From: Chitinophaga sp. sic0106
Lineage (GTDB): Bacteria > Bacteroidota > Bacteroidia > Chitinophagales > Chitinophagaceae
Assembly: GCF_019219075.1 (NCBI RefSeq)
Contig: NZ_JAHUWJ010000027.1
Span: 33,428 to 97,427, forward strand
Length of the DNA: 64,000 bases
Reading direction: 5' to 3'
In this document: one piece after another, positions 10,601-18,650 of the stretch
Position numbering within the stretch: the stretch's first letter is position 1
How the letters are laid out: each line of letters opens with the position of its first letter
The notes under the pieces: model-generated
Database searches by the model: none
Seen by the model: only the letters and a program-made list of their open reading frames with translations
What the model was told of the DNA's origin: nothing
Program-made: the position numbers and the translations under genes

Positions 10601-13191
10601 CCATCACTGTTGCGGCTGCGGGTGGTAGCTCGCCTTATCAGTACAGCATTAATGGGATTGCATTTGTGAATGGTAATACATTCAATACTTTAACCGCGGG
10701 TAACTATACCATCACCATCCGCGATGCCGCCAATTGTACCACGCAGGTAAATGCAACGGTTACCGCTGCTACCGCTATCGGCTATACGCTGCTGCGCAAA
10801 ACAGATATCCTCTGCGCCGGTACAAGTACCGGTGAAATACAAATAATCGCTACCGGCGGTGCTGGTACCTACTCCTACCGGTTCGACGGTGGTAATGCGC
10901 AATCCAATCCTACCTGGACCAACCTCGGCAAGAAAAATTATCCGATAGTAATTACCGATGCCAATAATTGTAGCACCACGGTTAATATTCCAATTGTGGA
11001 ACTGTATACTCCGCTGGCTATGACGCTGAGCAGCACTCCTCCGTTGAATTGTACGGATAAGGGCAGTATCACCGTAACACAGGCACAGGGCGGGCTGTCA
11101 CCTTATCAGTATAACCTGGATAACAGTAACTACAAAACATCTCCGGTGTTTAACGACCTGATAAACGGAGAACATATTGTATACCTGAAAGATGCAGCCG
11201 GCTGTACTACCAGCCAGAATATTTCGTTGTACGGCCCTTCAGCCATGCGCGGAAACATTGCCGCCACCGCTGCTACCTGCTTTGGTAAAACAAACGGCAG
11301 TGTGGTAATCAGCAATGTAACAGGAGGCTCCGGCACCTACGAGTACTCGCTGGATGGCAACAACTGGCAATCTTCCCCTGCCTTTAATAACCTGGCTGGT
11401 GATAAAACCTATCAGGTAACGGTAAGGGATATACCATTCAGCTGCCTGGTGCAACTCAGTGCAGCGGTAAACCAGCCAGCAGCACTGCAAACAACGGTAC
11501 AAACCACAAAAGACGTCACCTGCTTCGGCCAGTCCGATGGTATGATAACACTATCCGCCAACGGTGGTACACCAGGATATACTTATGCCATGGGTGCCGG
11601 TACTCCTCAGCCTGGCGGTAATTACAATAACCTGAAAGCAGGCAGCTACAGCATTACTGTTACGGATAACAGTGGTTGTACGGTAAGTCAGCAGGTAACG
11701 GTGAATCAGCCGGACCAGCTCAGCGCCAACGTTGCATCTGTGAAAAACATCGACTGCTTTGGTAATGGCAACGGGGAAATCATCCTCAACGCTACCGGCG
11801 GTACGCAACCATATAACTTTAAGCTCAATACCACGAGCCAGTCATCCGCTTACTTCGGCGCCCTCTCCGGCGGAAACTACCAGATAACGGTAACGGATAA
11901 ACTGGGTTGTGCCGTGCCGCTGCAAGCCACTGTTACCGAGCCTTCCAGATTGCAGGCAACTTTTACCAGCAAGGATATTAACTGCTTCGGCAGTGCCAGC
12001 GGGGAAATAGCACTCACTGCCAGCGGTGGTAAAGGAGCCTATATCTATACCTTGAATAACCTGCCGTACCAACTGGATAATACTTTCAAAAGTCTTACCG
12101 CAGGTAGTTACCTGGTATCCGTGTCCGATGAAAACAGGTGTATCGTTTCACAAAACGTTACACTGGCACAGCCGCAGCCGCTCAGCTTTACGAAAGATTT
12201 CCACCACCCGGTATGCAGCTATTCCTCTGATGGTAGTATACAGGTGGCGCTGATAGGTGGGGTTGCCCCTTATACCTACAGTTGGTCCAATGGCAGCAAC
12301 GCTACCACACCGCTGATCAGCGGCCTGAAAGGCGCCGTGTATGAAGTGTTGATGCAGGATGCTAATGGTTGTCAGCTAAGCGACAAAACGGTGCTTACAC
12401 AGCCGGCTGTCATTCCGCTGAACCTGGGCTTTACGGATACTACGCTTTGCGTAGGACAGGAGATACAGCTGAGTACCGGCAACATTGGTACAGCTTACGA
12501 GTGGAAAACCGGCAACCAAGTGCTGGGCTCCACCCCTGATATTAAATTGAGTAAAGACGGGCAGTACAGCATCACCGTAAAAAATGCGGCAGGATGTACG
12601 GCGCAGGAAAACTTCACAATCACCACCTCGCTGACTGCGCTGAAAACTGATTTCCTGATGTCGTCCTACAACACCCTGGGCGATACGCTGATCCTCGTGG
12701 ATGTAACGCAGCCGAAGCCTTCCAGTCTTAAATGGACCTTGCCGGAGCGCATCACCGAAATCAGCAGCAGTGGCGATGGCAGCGTGAAACAGTTGATCTT
12801 TAAACAGGTGGGCAGCTATGATATTACGCTGACCGCCCAGCTGGCACAATGTGCTGATGCTATTACCAAAACGGTAATCGTGGTACCGGTGGAGGAACGT
12901 GAAACTATCGATAGCGTGCTCGGTTACAGGGAAAAGCTGATCCGCAACATTACCATCTTCCCGAACCCAACTACCGGCCAGTTTAAAGTAGATGTAGAGT
13001 TGTCGAGAGCTGCCGCTATTACAGTTCGGTTAATTTACTTTAACGATGGTAAGCTGATGGAAGTGAAAAAATCTGTGACCGGTACCAGTCACGCCGTTCC
13101 ATTCAATATCGGTTACCTGCCGCAGGGTATTTACCTGATAGGTGTGGAAGCCGAGAAAGAGTATGAGGTGAAGAAGTTTATGAAATTGTAA
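7651..13191 (+). CDS. Giant SprB-repeat surface protein with T9SS type A sorting domain
   Basis: The ATG at 7651 is preferred over an upstream TTG because it opens a signal peptide (KKFYKLLLLIMMLGTAPRLFGQ). The 1846-residue product has a unique N-terminal region (about 25-340), then roughly 16 SprB-type repeats of 75-80 residues (about 350-1590). Each repeat has the signature C-x-G-x-x-x-G-x-I-x-(12)-GG-x-x-P-Y-x-Y, for example CFGQSDGMITLSANGG. A PKD-like segment follows, and a C-terminal domain (about 1765-1846) with I-F-P-N-P-T-T-G and a terminal K-K-F-M-K-L typical of T9SS type A cargo. Proteins of this class are exported through the type IX system and attached to the cell surface; SprB itself is the gliding adhesin of Flavobacterium. 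Here an adhesin-like role is inferred. It is the last gene of the operon and is followed by a terminator. Confidence 0.9.
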   Translation: MKKFYKLLLLIMMLGTAPRLFGQALIYRVIYSGDFGLNSGSWGCYNGNASVYTNIARQDYTSIWNKMHYGVWLPGPTTFGDNFYTDEMPVNAYFGAMAGTGSNADAQGPINQTFDEYGYSTTELEGYGTAPDPGGGGMGGCGTTIRTTVTIIQMYLRLYNVKNKTAFCQDEYVEFNFPYTADRVSWEVANTGDYFRSVTWVNGSQFRGTAADFASIGIDITKNISIRASADFGDVRWKYSDEPTFHFTDAVPAPAVVKKDALCFGGEGSFTFSDFRYASGAAYDGTKTLNLTLTSPAKTYNVAVNSTAPVTVNVIPGVYTMYIENNASECPRTISLPEVKGIQQDLGATTSLSCVDGKPAAAIAVTGGTAPFTYTLNGGGRVSTNLFTNLAPATTYTITYYDANECNKTVTVTTPAAISIQSYTTKAPSGGASDGEISVTATGGTPPFMYNYNNGNWQSSNVFNNLPQGSYNISVRDANGCLLPQPVAVLLEQLDFTATSTPVSCVGLEDGRITLNITGGTSPYKIKLDNGVYRANNNLFTDLAAGTYEVWVIDDKNVEAHHSVTVGAPTPVTFTYTATNPLCKGDGDGQVILTATGGNGVFKYINIGQGDQPTNVFSLPAGTYNFRVDDSKGCSSATTQVVITEPANKVSATYQTKDALCFNAATGEILNIQGQNGDGNYQFSLDNYTWSATASFNQLRSGNYTIFVKDGKGCTNSVPGVTINNPLPITLVLAKDITPASCNAGTDGVIEVAAIGGTGNLRYFISNNPGVPNTTGKFINLPAGTYSIIARDDNGCEAQISSLLVSQPTAMQMTLASTNALCFGQANGTVSVNSMFGGNGGYSFSRDDISYGATTVFQNLAAGTYTVYGKDDKGCRVNASVTVGQPTLLSFTTTVTPVLCNGEANGTITINGAGGTLPYLYGLDNNTFQSTNVFNVKAGNAKVIIQDNNGCQQSTTLVVGEPTKLTASVSNLQPVSCNGGNNGAITVAAAGGSSPYQYSINGIAFVNGNTFNTLTAGNYTITIRDAANCTTQVNATVTAATAIGYTLLRKTDILCAGTSTGEIQIIATGGAGTYSYRFDGGNAQSNPTWTNLGKKNYPIVITDANNCSTTVNIPIVELYTPLAMTLSSTPPLNCTDKGSITVTQAQGGLSPYQYNLDNSNYKTSPVFNDLINGEHIVYLKDAAGCTTSQNISLYGPSAMRGNIAATAATCFGKTNGSVVISNVTGGSGTYEYSLDGNNWQSSPAFNNLAGDKTYQVTVRDIPFSCLVQLSAAVNQPAALQTTVQTTKDVTCFGQSDGMITLSANGGTPGYTYAMGAGTPQPGGNYNNLKAGSYSITVTDNSGCTVSQQVTVNQPDQLSANVASVKNIDCFGNGNGEIILNATGGTQPYNFKLNTTSQSSAYFGALSGGNYQITVTDKLGCAVPLQATVTEPSRLQATFTSKDINCFGSASGEIALTASGGKGAYIYTLNNLPYQLDNTFKSLTAGSYLVSVSDENRCIVSQNVTLAQPQPLSFTKDFHHPVCSYSSDGSIQVALIGGVAPYTYSWSNGSNATTPLISGLKGAVYEVLMQDANGCQLSDKTVLTQPAVIPLNLGFTDTTLCVGQEIQLSTGNIGTAYEWKTGNQVLGSTPDIKLSKDGQYSITVKNAAGCTAQENFTITTSLTALKTDFLMSSYNTLGDTLILVDVTQPKPSSLKWTLPERITEISSSGDGSVKQLIFKQVGSYDITLTAQLAQCADAITKTVIVVPVEERETIDSVLGYREKLIRNITIFPNPTTGQFKVDVELSRAAAITVRLIYFNDGKLMEVKKSVTGTSHAVPFNIGYLPQGIYLIGVEAEKEYEVKKFMKL

Positions 13192-13215
13192 TCCGGATAA
13201 CCCGAATACACCCAG

Positions 13216-13256
13216 AACCTGGCGGTTGCGTATAGCGGCCGTCAGGTTATTTTTTT
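13216..13256 (+). terminator. Intrinsic terminator after the SprB gene
   Basis: A 10-base-pair stem (AACCTGGCGG pairing with CCGTCAGGTT, one G-T pair) is followed by a run of T from 13247. It ends the surface-protein operon and separates the TPR gene. The sequence TACATTTG at 13256-13263 right behind it fits the Bacteroidota -7 box and could start a nearly leaderless mRNA for the next gene, but no -33 box is at the right distance. Confidence 0.75.
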
Positions 13257-13271
13257 ACATTTGTTGCCGGT

Positions 13272-14084
13272 ATGAAGAAATTATTGTTCCTGTTAATAGC
13301 TATTTATCCCCTGGTTGTGTTTAGCCAGGATAATCCCCTGAAGCCACTGCTGATGCAGGTGCAAAAGGAAGGACCTGCCGGCTGGCAAAAGTTGCAGCAA
13401 AAAATAAGTGCGGGTAAAGCCACCCCGGTGGATTACCTGAAAGCTGCGCTGATACAGGGGGAGAGCGAAGGAGCAATGGGTTACCTGACCACTGCCATTA
13501 ATAAATTACCGGCCACCAGCCCGTATTATAAAGAGGCGCTGCTGCTACGCTCCAATGCCTGGATGCGGGAGGTAAACATCGATAGCGCCATGGCCGACTT
13601 GCAAAGAGTGCGTGCCGTAGATCCCAGGGAAACTGCCGCGCTGATCAATCTGTCGTACCTGGCCGGCACCAACGGCGACTACCGCGCAGCCGTGGATTAC
13701 CTGCAGGTAGCCGCTACTATTGATACTGCGGATGCTAACATCTTTGCGAATATGGCTTATTATTATGCAGAAGGAGAAGCCTATGACAGTGCCGCGCTAT
13801 ATGGCGCCAAGGCCCTCAACTACACGAAGGAGGCCAAACTTACCGGTACTATTATGAATACCATTGGCTATGCCCAGGGGATGTCCGTATCCCGGGAAAG
13901 AGGGTTAGCCATCATCCGGAAGAGCCTGGAAATATATCCCGAAAATTCTTTTGCCTGGTTTAACATCGGCAGAATATATATGGCGATGAACAATCGCGAT
14001 GAAGCCTGCGAAGCCTTTCGCAGGGCTAAAAGTCTGGGTGGCGTGAACCTCACTGCCGAATACCTGGAATCTTATTGTCAGTAA
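13272..14084 (+). CDS. Periplasmic tetratricopeptide-repeat protein
   Basis: The 270-residue product has a signal peptide (KKLLFLLIAIYPLVVFSQ) and an all-helical body with several TPR-like helix pairs, for example around AALINLSYLAGTNGDYRAAVDYL, ANIFANMAYYYAEGEAYDSAALYG and SFAWFNIGRIYMAMNNRDEACEAF, with the typical W/Y, G, Y, A, F and P spacing. TPR proteins mediate protein-protein contacts. It lies behind the terminator of the surface-protein operon, on the same strand, and may be transcribed separately. The partner is unknown. Confidence is high for the fold, low for any specific role. Confidence 0.8.
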   Translation: MKKLLFLLIAIYPLVVFSQDNPLKPLLMQVQKEGPAGWQKLQQKISAGKATPVDYLKAALIQGESEGAMGYLTTAINKLPATSPYYKEALLLRSNAWMREVNIDSAMADLQRVRAVDPRETAALINLSYLAGTNGDYRAAVDYLQVAATIDTADANIFANMAYYYAEGEAYDSAALYGAKALNYTKEAKLTGTIMNTIGYAQGMSVSRERGLAIIRKSLEIYPENSFAWFNIGRIYMAMNNRDEACEAFRRAKSLGGVNLTAEYLESYCQ

Positions 14085-14257
14085 TTGTTACACGGTACAG
14101 TTCCTCACACTGTAGTTGCCGGGGGATTAACGCCACATCCTGCGGATGGAGGTGTGTTGTGTGTAATGTAGTGTGGTAGCAGGTTTTAATGGTGTGTGCC
14201 TGTTGGGTATGGTTTGTGTTACTCGCTGTTACCACTTACCATAAAACTATCCTGACC

Positions 14258-16393
14258 ATGCAAAAGAAGCAGCAATCTGATAAGCCTACTCAAAAAGATG
14301 AGCAGTTAACCCGGCATACCGAGGATGGGGCCGAACAATTTCTGACCACCAACCAGGGGGTGCGCATCAACGATAATCAGAATTCTCTGAAAGCTGGGGA
14401 GCGTGGTGCAACTTTGATGGAAGATTTTATTTTCCGTGAAAAGATGACACATTTTGATCATGAGCGTATTCCCGAGCGGGTGGTGCATGCCCGTGGAGAG
14501 GCTGCCCATGGTTATTTTCAGGTATATGAGTCGATGGCAGAATATACGAAGGCCGGTTTTCTGACGGAACCAGCACGTATCACTCCTGTGTTTGTACGAT
14601 TTTCTACCGTGGCTGGTTCGCGGGGAAGCAGTGATCTGGCGCGGGATGTAAGAGGATTTGCCGTTAAATTTTATACAGCAGAAGGTAACTACGACCTTGT
14701 TGGAAATAATATGCCTGTGTTTTTTATCCAGGATGCCATGAAGTTTCCGGACTTTGTACATGCCGTGAAACCGGAGCCGCGCAATGAGATGCCGCAGGCT
14801 GCCTCCGCGCATGATACGTTTTGGGACTACGTGTCTATATCGCCGGAGAGCACACATATGGTACTATGGGTGATGAGCGACCGCGCAATTCCCCGGAGCC
14901 TGCGCATGATGGAAGGCTTTGGTGTACATACTTTCCGGTTTGTGAATGAAGCGGGTAAAGGCACCTTTGTAAAATTCCATTGGAAACCATTGCTGGGCGT
15001 GCATTCTGTAGCCTGGGATGAGGCGCAGAAAATTTCAGGGAAAGATCCTGATTTCCACCGCCGCGATTTATGGGATGCGATAGAAGCGGGCGACTACCCA
15101 GAGTGGGAGCTGGGCGTACAGCTGGTGCCGGAAGAAGATGAGCATAAATATCCATTTGATTTACTGGACCCTACTAAAATAATTCCTGAAGAGGTGGTGC
15201 CTGTGCAGCGAATCGGCAAGATGGTGCTGAACCGCAATCCGGATAATTTCTTTGCGGAAACGGAGCAGGTGGCATTTCACCCCGGGCATGTGGTGCCTGG
15301 CATTGATTTCACCAATGATCCGCTGTTGCAGGGGCGACTCTTTTCCTATAACGACACACAGCTGATCAGGCTTGGTGGTCCTAACTTCGCTGAAATACCA
15401 ATTAACAGGCCTATTGCGCCCGTGCACAACAATCAGCGGGATGGTTATATGCGCCAGGCGATAAACCGCTCTCCGGCCTCCTATGAGCCCAATACGGTGG
15501 CTGGTGGTTGTCCGTACCAGGCGATGATGAAGCAGGGCGGTTATACTTCTTACCAGGAGCGGGTAGATGCACATAAGGTGAGGGGGCGCAGCGAAAGTTT
15601 CTTTGATCATTTCAGTCAGGCAGCCTTGTTTTTTCATAGTCAGTCCGAGCCTGAAAAATTACATATCATCAATGCTTTCCGGTTTGAGCTGGGCAAGGTT
15701 TCCCGAAAGGAAATCCGCCAGCGTATGCTGGGGATATTGAGTCAGGTAGATATTTATCTGGCGGAAAAAGTGGCCGAGGGACTGGGCATGCCCGTGCCGG
15801 AAGTGCTCGAGAAGCCAATCAACAGGGTGCGCCCGGCGGATGCAGCCGCAGAGGACTACGAGCCGAAGTGGGTATCGCAACAGGTGGGCGCTTCCGCGGC
15901 ATTAAGTATGGCCAATACCGTTAAGGATTCCATTAAAACAAGAAAGGTCGCTTTTCTGGTAGCAGATGGGGTGGATGTGGGAGATGTGAATGCGATGAAG
16001 GGGGCGCTGGTATCGGCGGGAGCGGTGGTACAGCTGGTAGCTATGCATTTGGGAGACCTTAATGGCGCGGATGGGCAGATGCTTCCGGTGGATCAGAGTT
16101 TCCTGGCGGCGGCTTCTGTGTTGTTTGATGCCGTGTATGTGCCAGGGGGAGCAGATAGTGTTACTAAGCTCACTACTATCCCGGCAGCCGTACATTTTGT
16201 AAATGAAGCATACAAGCACTGCAAGGCGGTTTGTATGCATAAAGATGCCATTGCATTCCTCCGGAAAACTGCGTTGCCTTCGGATACACCGGCGGCAGGG
16301 TTGATCACCGGAAGTGATGCAGATGCATTTATGCATGCCATTGCACAACATCGCTTCTGGGAACGTGAAGCGGTGGATGATATTCCTGCGTAA
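14258..16393 (+). CDS. katE: Large-subunit (HPII-type, clade 2) catalase
   Basis: Catalase disproportionates hydrogen peroxide to water and oxygen. I chose the ATG at 14258 (MQKKQQS..., 711 residues) because the 23 codons upstream encode a Cys/Trp-rich stretch foreign to the family. The catalytic His lies in VHARG (about residue 77), the Asn in GNNMPVFF (about 150), and the proximal heme Tyr in RLFSYNDTQ (about 364). A C-terminal domain of about 150 residues (KVAFLVADGVDVG... VYVPGGADS) has the flavodoxin/DJ-1-like fold that distinguishes large-subunit catalases from the 480-500 residue small-subunit ones. No partner gene adjoins it. Regulation is not visible, although such enzymes are commonly stationary-phase or oxidative-stress genes. 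Confidence 0.96.
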   Translation: MQKKQQSDKPTQKDEQLTRHTEDGAEQFLTTNQGVRINDNQNSLKAGERGATLMEDFIFREKMTHFDHERIPERVVHARGEAAHGYFQVYESMAEYTKAGFLTEPARITPVFVRFSTVAGSRGSSDLARDVRGFAVKFYTAEGNYDLVGNNMPVFFIQDAMKFPDFVHAVKPEPRNEMPQAASAHDTFWDYVSISPESTHMVLWVMSDRAIPRSLRMMEGFGVHTFRFVNEAGKGTFVKFHWKPLLGVHSVAWDEAQKISGKDPDFHRRDLWDAIEAGDYPEWELGVQLVPEEDEHKYPFDLLDPTKIIPEEVVPVQRIGKMVLNRNPDNFFAETEQVAFHPGHVVPGIDFTNDPLLQGRLFSYNDTQLIRLGGPNFAEIPINRPIAPVHNNQRDGYMRQAINRSPASYEPNTVAGGCPYQAMMKQGGYTSYQERVDAHKVRGRSESFFDHFSQAALFFHSQSEPEKLHIINAFRFELGKVSRKEIRQRMLGILSQVDIYLAEKVAEGLGMPVPEVLEKPINRVRPADAAAEDYEPKWVSQQVGASAALSMANTVKDSIKTRKVAFLVADGVDVGDVNAMKGALVSAGAVVQLVAMHLGDLNGADGQMLPVDQSFLAAASVLFDAVYVPGGADSVTKLTTIPAAVHFVNEAYKHCKAVCMHKDAIAFLRKTALPSDTPAAGLITGSDADAFMHAIAQHRFWEREAVDDIPA

Positions 16394-16424
16394 TTAACCA
16401 TGCTGAGATAAACCAAAAACCTAC

Positions 16425-16552
16425 AGTGGTTGTACCAGAAGTAAATTACCGGTGCAGAAAGTTTTGTTGCTTGTAAAGCCAGTACAGCCGGAGTTTTGCG
16501 AGTAACCAGATGAGTGTAATCCGCTACGGAATTTACTTTAGGTGCAACCACT
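16425..16552. repeat. 128-base element with imperfect 23-base terminal inverted repeats
   Basis: The first 23 bases (AGTGGTTGTACCAGAAGTAAATT) are matched at 20 of 23 positions by the reverse complement of 16530-16552. The inside is non-coding. It lies between katE and the tail cluster and could be a MITE-like unit or a large terminator/attenuator for katE, since T-rich sequence follows its right end (16553-16558). Confidence 0.6.
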
Positions 16553-16705
16553 TTTTTTATGAAAAAATAGCGCATTAATTTCTTCATTACGCAAATCCAA
16601 TGCGTAGCAAATGGCGTACTTTGTATTGGAAGCCACGATAAAAAAGCAACCTGCGATAAGCTAGTTATCAAGTATAAAAAATGTTGTTTTTTCGTGTCGG
16701 ATAAT

Positions 16706-16735
16706 TTTGTGTGAACCTATTTTTAATTTAAATTG
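16706..16735 (+). promoter_or_regulatory. Candidate promoter for the early part of the tail cluster
   Basis: TTTG at 16706-16709 is separated by exactly 19 bases from TAAATTG at 16729-16735. This approximates the Bacteroidota housekeeping promoter TTTG-N19-21-TAnnTTTG, one T short in the -7 box. It is the best match in the 630-base gap between katE and the first small gene of the cluster (17022), leaving a leader of about 280 bases in which I see no further gene. Confidence 0.45.
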
Positions 16736-17021
16736 TGATGTTGAACCCTATTATTCGCGTTGTAAAATGCAGATATCTATCCGAATCATCTTTTCTCAGA
16801 TTACCTCACTTATCTGGACACTCAAGTATCGAAGATTGCAGACTGTTTAACAGATCGTGTCATGACTGTTGACAAATAATATCCTATTTAAGCCTGGTCT
16901 TTCCCGGTAAAGCCACTGCCAGCGTTATGCCATACTATAACTGTATGCGGATCGGTGTGCCTGTACCTCAAGGGCGCGTGCCGGATACCATTGTTTGTTC
17001 ATTTTTAAAGTATCGTTTATC

Positions 17022-17306
17022 ATGAAGCCAGAAGTGATTTCCCGCAGGGAAGAAGGGGCGGCTATTGCCTACACCATCCTCAATAATAACGTACCGGAAA
17101 TACAATTCCGCATTTATAAATACCTGTTAAACCGAAAGGGAACGTTTGTGCATCCGGTAACGGTGGGGCTCGACTTCGGCATCCCGTACAGTATAGCAGC
17201 AGTATGGGGGGGCACGCAGCTGAGATGCCTGATGAGAATGGGTGTGGTGACTGCGGTTGTTCATCCCGGTATTAATCAGCCACTACTGTATGGGGTGCCT
17301 CTATAA
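17022..17306 (+). CDS. Small unknown protein, first gene of the tail cluster
   Basis: The 94-residue product (from MKPEVIS at the ATG 17022; an upstream TTG at 16995 is in frame but less likely) has no signal peptide or membrane segment. The pattern IQFRIYKYLLNRKG ... LDFGIPYSIAAVWG ... LRCLMRMGVV is compatible with a small winged-helix-like fold, which would suit a regulator at the head of the cluster, but this is a weak resemblance. It is 31 bases upstream of the next gene. Function is unknown. Confidence 0.55.
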   Translation: MKPEVISRREEGAAIAYTILNNNVPEIQFRIYKYLLNRKGTFVHPVTVGLDFGIPYSIAAVWGGTQLRCLMRMGVVTAVVHPGINQPLLYGVPL

Positions 17307-17337
17307 TAATTTGTTAACCGTTTAATCACCTTTTGAT

Positions 17338-17844
17338 ATGAAGAAGTTACATCCGATAGGCCAAAGCCTGTCTGTAAGGCAGCGTGCGCACTTTGATGAG
17401 GTATGGGATAACATTGCTGCCTGCATTAGTATGCCGGTGTTGCATCCTGCTGAGCCGAGAATGATTCCTGTTTTTACAGCGGCAGAGCAGCTGCAGGAAC
17501 AGTTGCTGCAGGTGGAAACACTGGTGATGCGCGCATCTTTTTATATTCCTGTAATCGGAAAACAGGCGTTACATGCCGGCATGGTAAAAATAAACCGTAC
17601 ACTTTTTTATGTAGATGATCAGTTGCCCGCAGGGTTGTTTCCGCATAGAGATAAGGCTTTGGCGTATGCACGAACACAAGGTTTGGAGCTGCTGAAATTA
17701 TCGTTGCTGCGCGCCTTTGATGCAGGAGAGTTTGCAGCGGTTCATAAAGGGGCACGTGTAGTGAATAGGATCGATAAAAAACGTTTCTATGAGTTTCAGG
17801 TCAGGGAACTGGCAGAACAATCAGGTACGGAAAAAACGAATTAG
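17338..17844 (+). CDS. Unknown protein of the tail cluster
   Basis: The 168-residue soluble product has two long helical stretches (AAEQLQEQLLQVETLVMRASFY and YARTQGLELLKLSLLRAF) and a basic C-terminus, without recognisable motifs. It starts 31 bases after the preceding gene, and its stop lies one base before the ATG of the 70-residue gene, so it belongs to the early part of the tail cluster. I do not recognise the family. Confidence 0.6.
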   Translation: MKKLHPIGQSLSVRQRAHFDEVWDNIAACISMPVLHPAEPRMIPVFTAAEQLQEQLLQVETLVMRASFYIPVIGKQALHAGMVKINRTLFYVDDQLPAGLFPHRDKALAYARTQGLELLKLSLLRAFDAGEFAAVHKGARVVNRIDKKRFYEFQVRELAEQSGTEKTN

Positions 17845-17845
17845 G

Positions 17846-18058
17846 ATGCAGCAGCCAGATGTAATCATCACCAATGCGCAATTGTACAACGATGCTATCC
17901 TGGATGTAACTACCAAGTTCACCTCCTTTGATGGCCGCGTATGGCAGGGTAAAATCAGGATCGAAACAGAAGCAGAAGGAACGATAGCTTTGATTGGACG
18001 GCATGAGTATAACGACTATGAAGAACAGTATGGGTTTATACTCGTGGCTGGTAATTAG
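17846..18058 (+). CDS. Small unknown beta-rich protein
   Basis: The product has 70 residues, with the ATG at 17846 one base after the previous stop. It is acidic and beta-rich (VWQGKIRIETEAEGTIALIG ... YGFILVAGN), with no signal peptide, membrane helix or known motif. The tight spacing supports translation as part of the early tail-cluster operon. Longer in-frame extensions upstream overlap the preceding gene and are not favoured. Confidence 0.55.
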   Translation: MQQPDVIITNAQLYNDAILDVTTKFTSFDGRVWQGKIRIETEAEGTIALIGRHEYNDYEEQYGFILVAGN

Positions 18059-18105
18059 CCGGTAGTCATGTATGAAAAAGAATGGTATCCTTTTAAAACA
18101 ATTCA

Positions 18106-18423
18106 ATGAGTATCAAAAAAAGTATTTATGAGACACTCGACAAAAGCCTGAAAAAAGACTTCGTAATCGGGGCATTTATGGGATGTATAGCCGCTATCAT
18201 CGCATTGTTTTCCTGGGGAGTACACAACGAAATTCAAACGATCCGTTGCAATGAAAAGTTCGCTGCCTTTGCGGTGGACCTGCAACTACGGACTCAGCAA
18301 AAGCTGGATGAAAAAGACAGAGAGATTGATAGTCTCCGCCTGAAAGCGGCCATGGAGCTAAAGAGAGTGACTGAAATCCGGAAAAAGATAGCCGAACAAA
18401 TAAAACAAGACACCATTAAATGA
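18106..18423 (+). CDS. Single-TM coiled-coil protein, lysis-cassette candidate
   Basis: The 105-residue product has a short basic N-terminus, one transmembrane helix (about residues 19-39, FVIGAFMGCIAAIIALFSWGV) and then a charged heptad-like coiled coil (about 55-105, ending in IRKKIAEQIKQDTIK). This is the layout of inner-membrane spanins (Rz-like), and small single-TM holins also fit. Its TGA stop overlaps the ATG of the next gene (ATGA), showing translational coupling. Together with the following two genes it forms a compact envelope-directed cassette just before the structural genes, where tailocins and phages often encode release functions. The assignment rests on topology and position only. 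Confidence 0.6.
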   Translation: MSIKKSIYETLDKSLKKDFVIGAFMGCIAAIIALFSWGVHNEIQTIRCNEKFAAFAVDLQLRTQQKLDEKDREIDSLRLKAAMELKRVTEIRKKIAEQIKQDTIK

Positions 18424-18647
18424 AGCCAATAATTGTAGTGATGTTGGTGATGATCACCTTGAGTGCCTCCCCGTCGGCCTCTGCTCCGGCCAGTGCACCG
18501 GAAGTATTCAGGCCGATTGACAGCATGATTGTGATGACTCATCACCGGAATGTGCAGCAGCTGGACACCACGATGCATCAGTTGCAGGATGCTGCTGCGC
18601 AATACACCGTGCTGGCAAAGCTTATTCATAAAAATTCACATCCTTAA
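18420..18647 (+). CDS. Small exported protein, lysis-cassette candidate
   Basis: The 75-residue product has an N-terminal hydrophobic stretch (PIIVVMLVMITLSASPSASA) that looks like a signal peptide with Ala-x-Ala cleavage near residue 22. A short helical region rich in Gln and His follows. There is no lipobox cysteine, so it is not a typical outer-membrane spanin partner. It is coupled to the preceding gene by a 4-base ATGA overlap and ends 3 bases before the candidate spanin. I do not recognise a family. Confidence 0.5.
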   Translation: MKPIIVVMLVMITLSASPSASAPASAPEVFRPIDSMIVMTHHRNVQQLDTTMHQLQDAAAQYTVLAKLIHKNSHP

Positions 18648-18650
18648 CCT

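Noticed and set aside
8700..12400. Regular repeats that could be mistaken for a CRISPR array or tandem repeat
   Set aside because: The repetition is at protein level (SprB modules of 75-80 residues) and the DNA copies are diverged; no short identical repeats with spacers are present.
16093..16671. Minus-strand frame of 192 codons overlapping the end of katE
   Set aside because: About half lies antisense to katE and the rest runs through the inverted-repeat element; composition is not protein-like.
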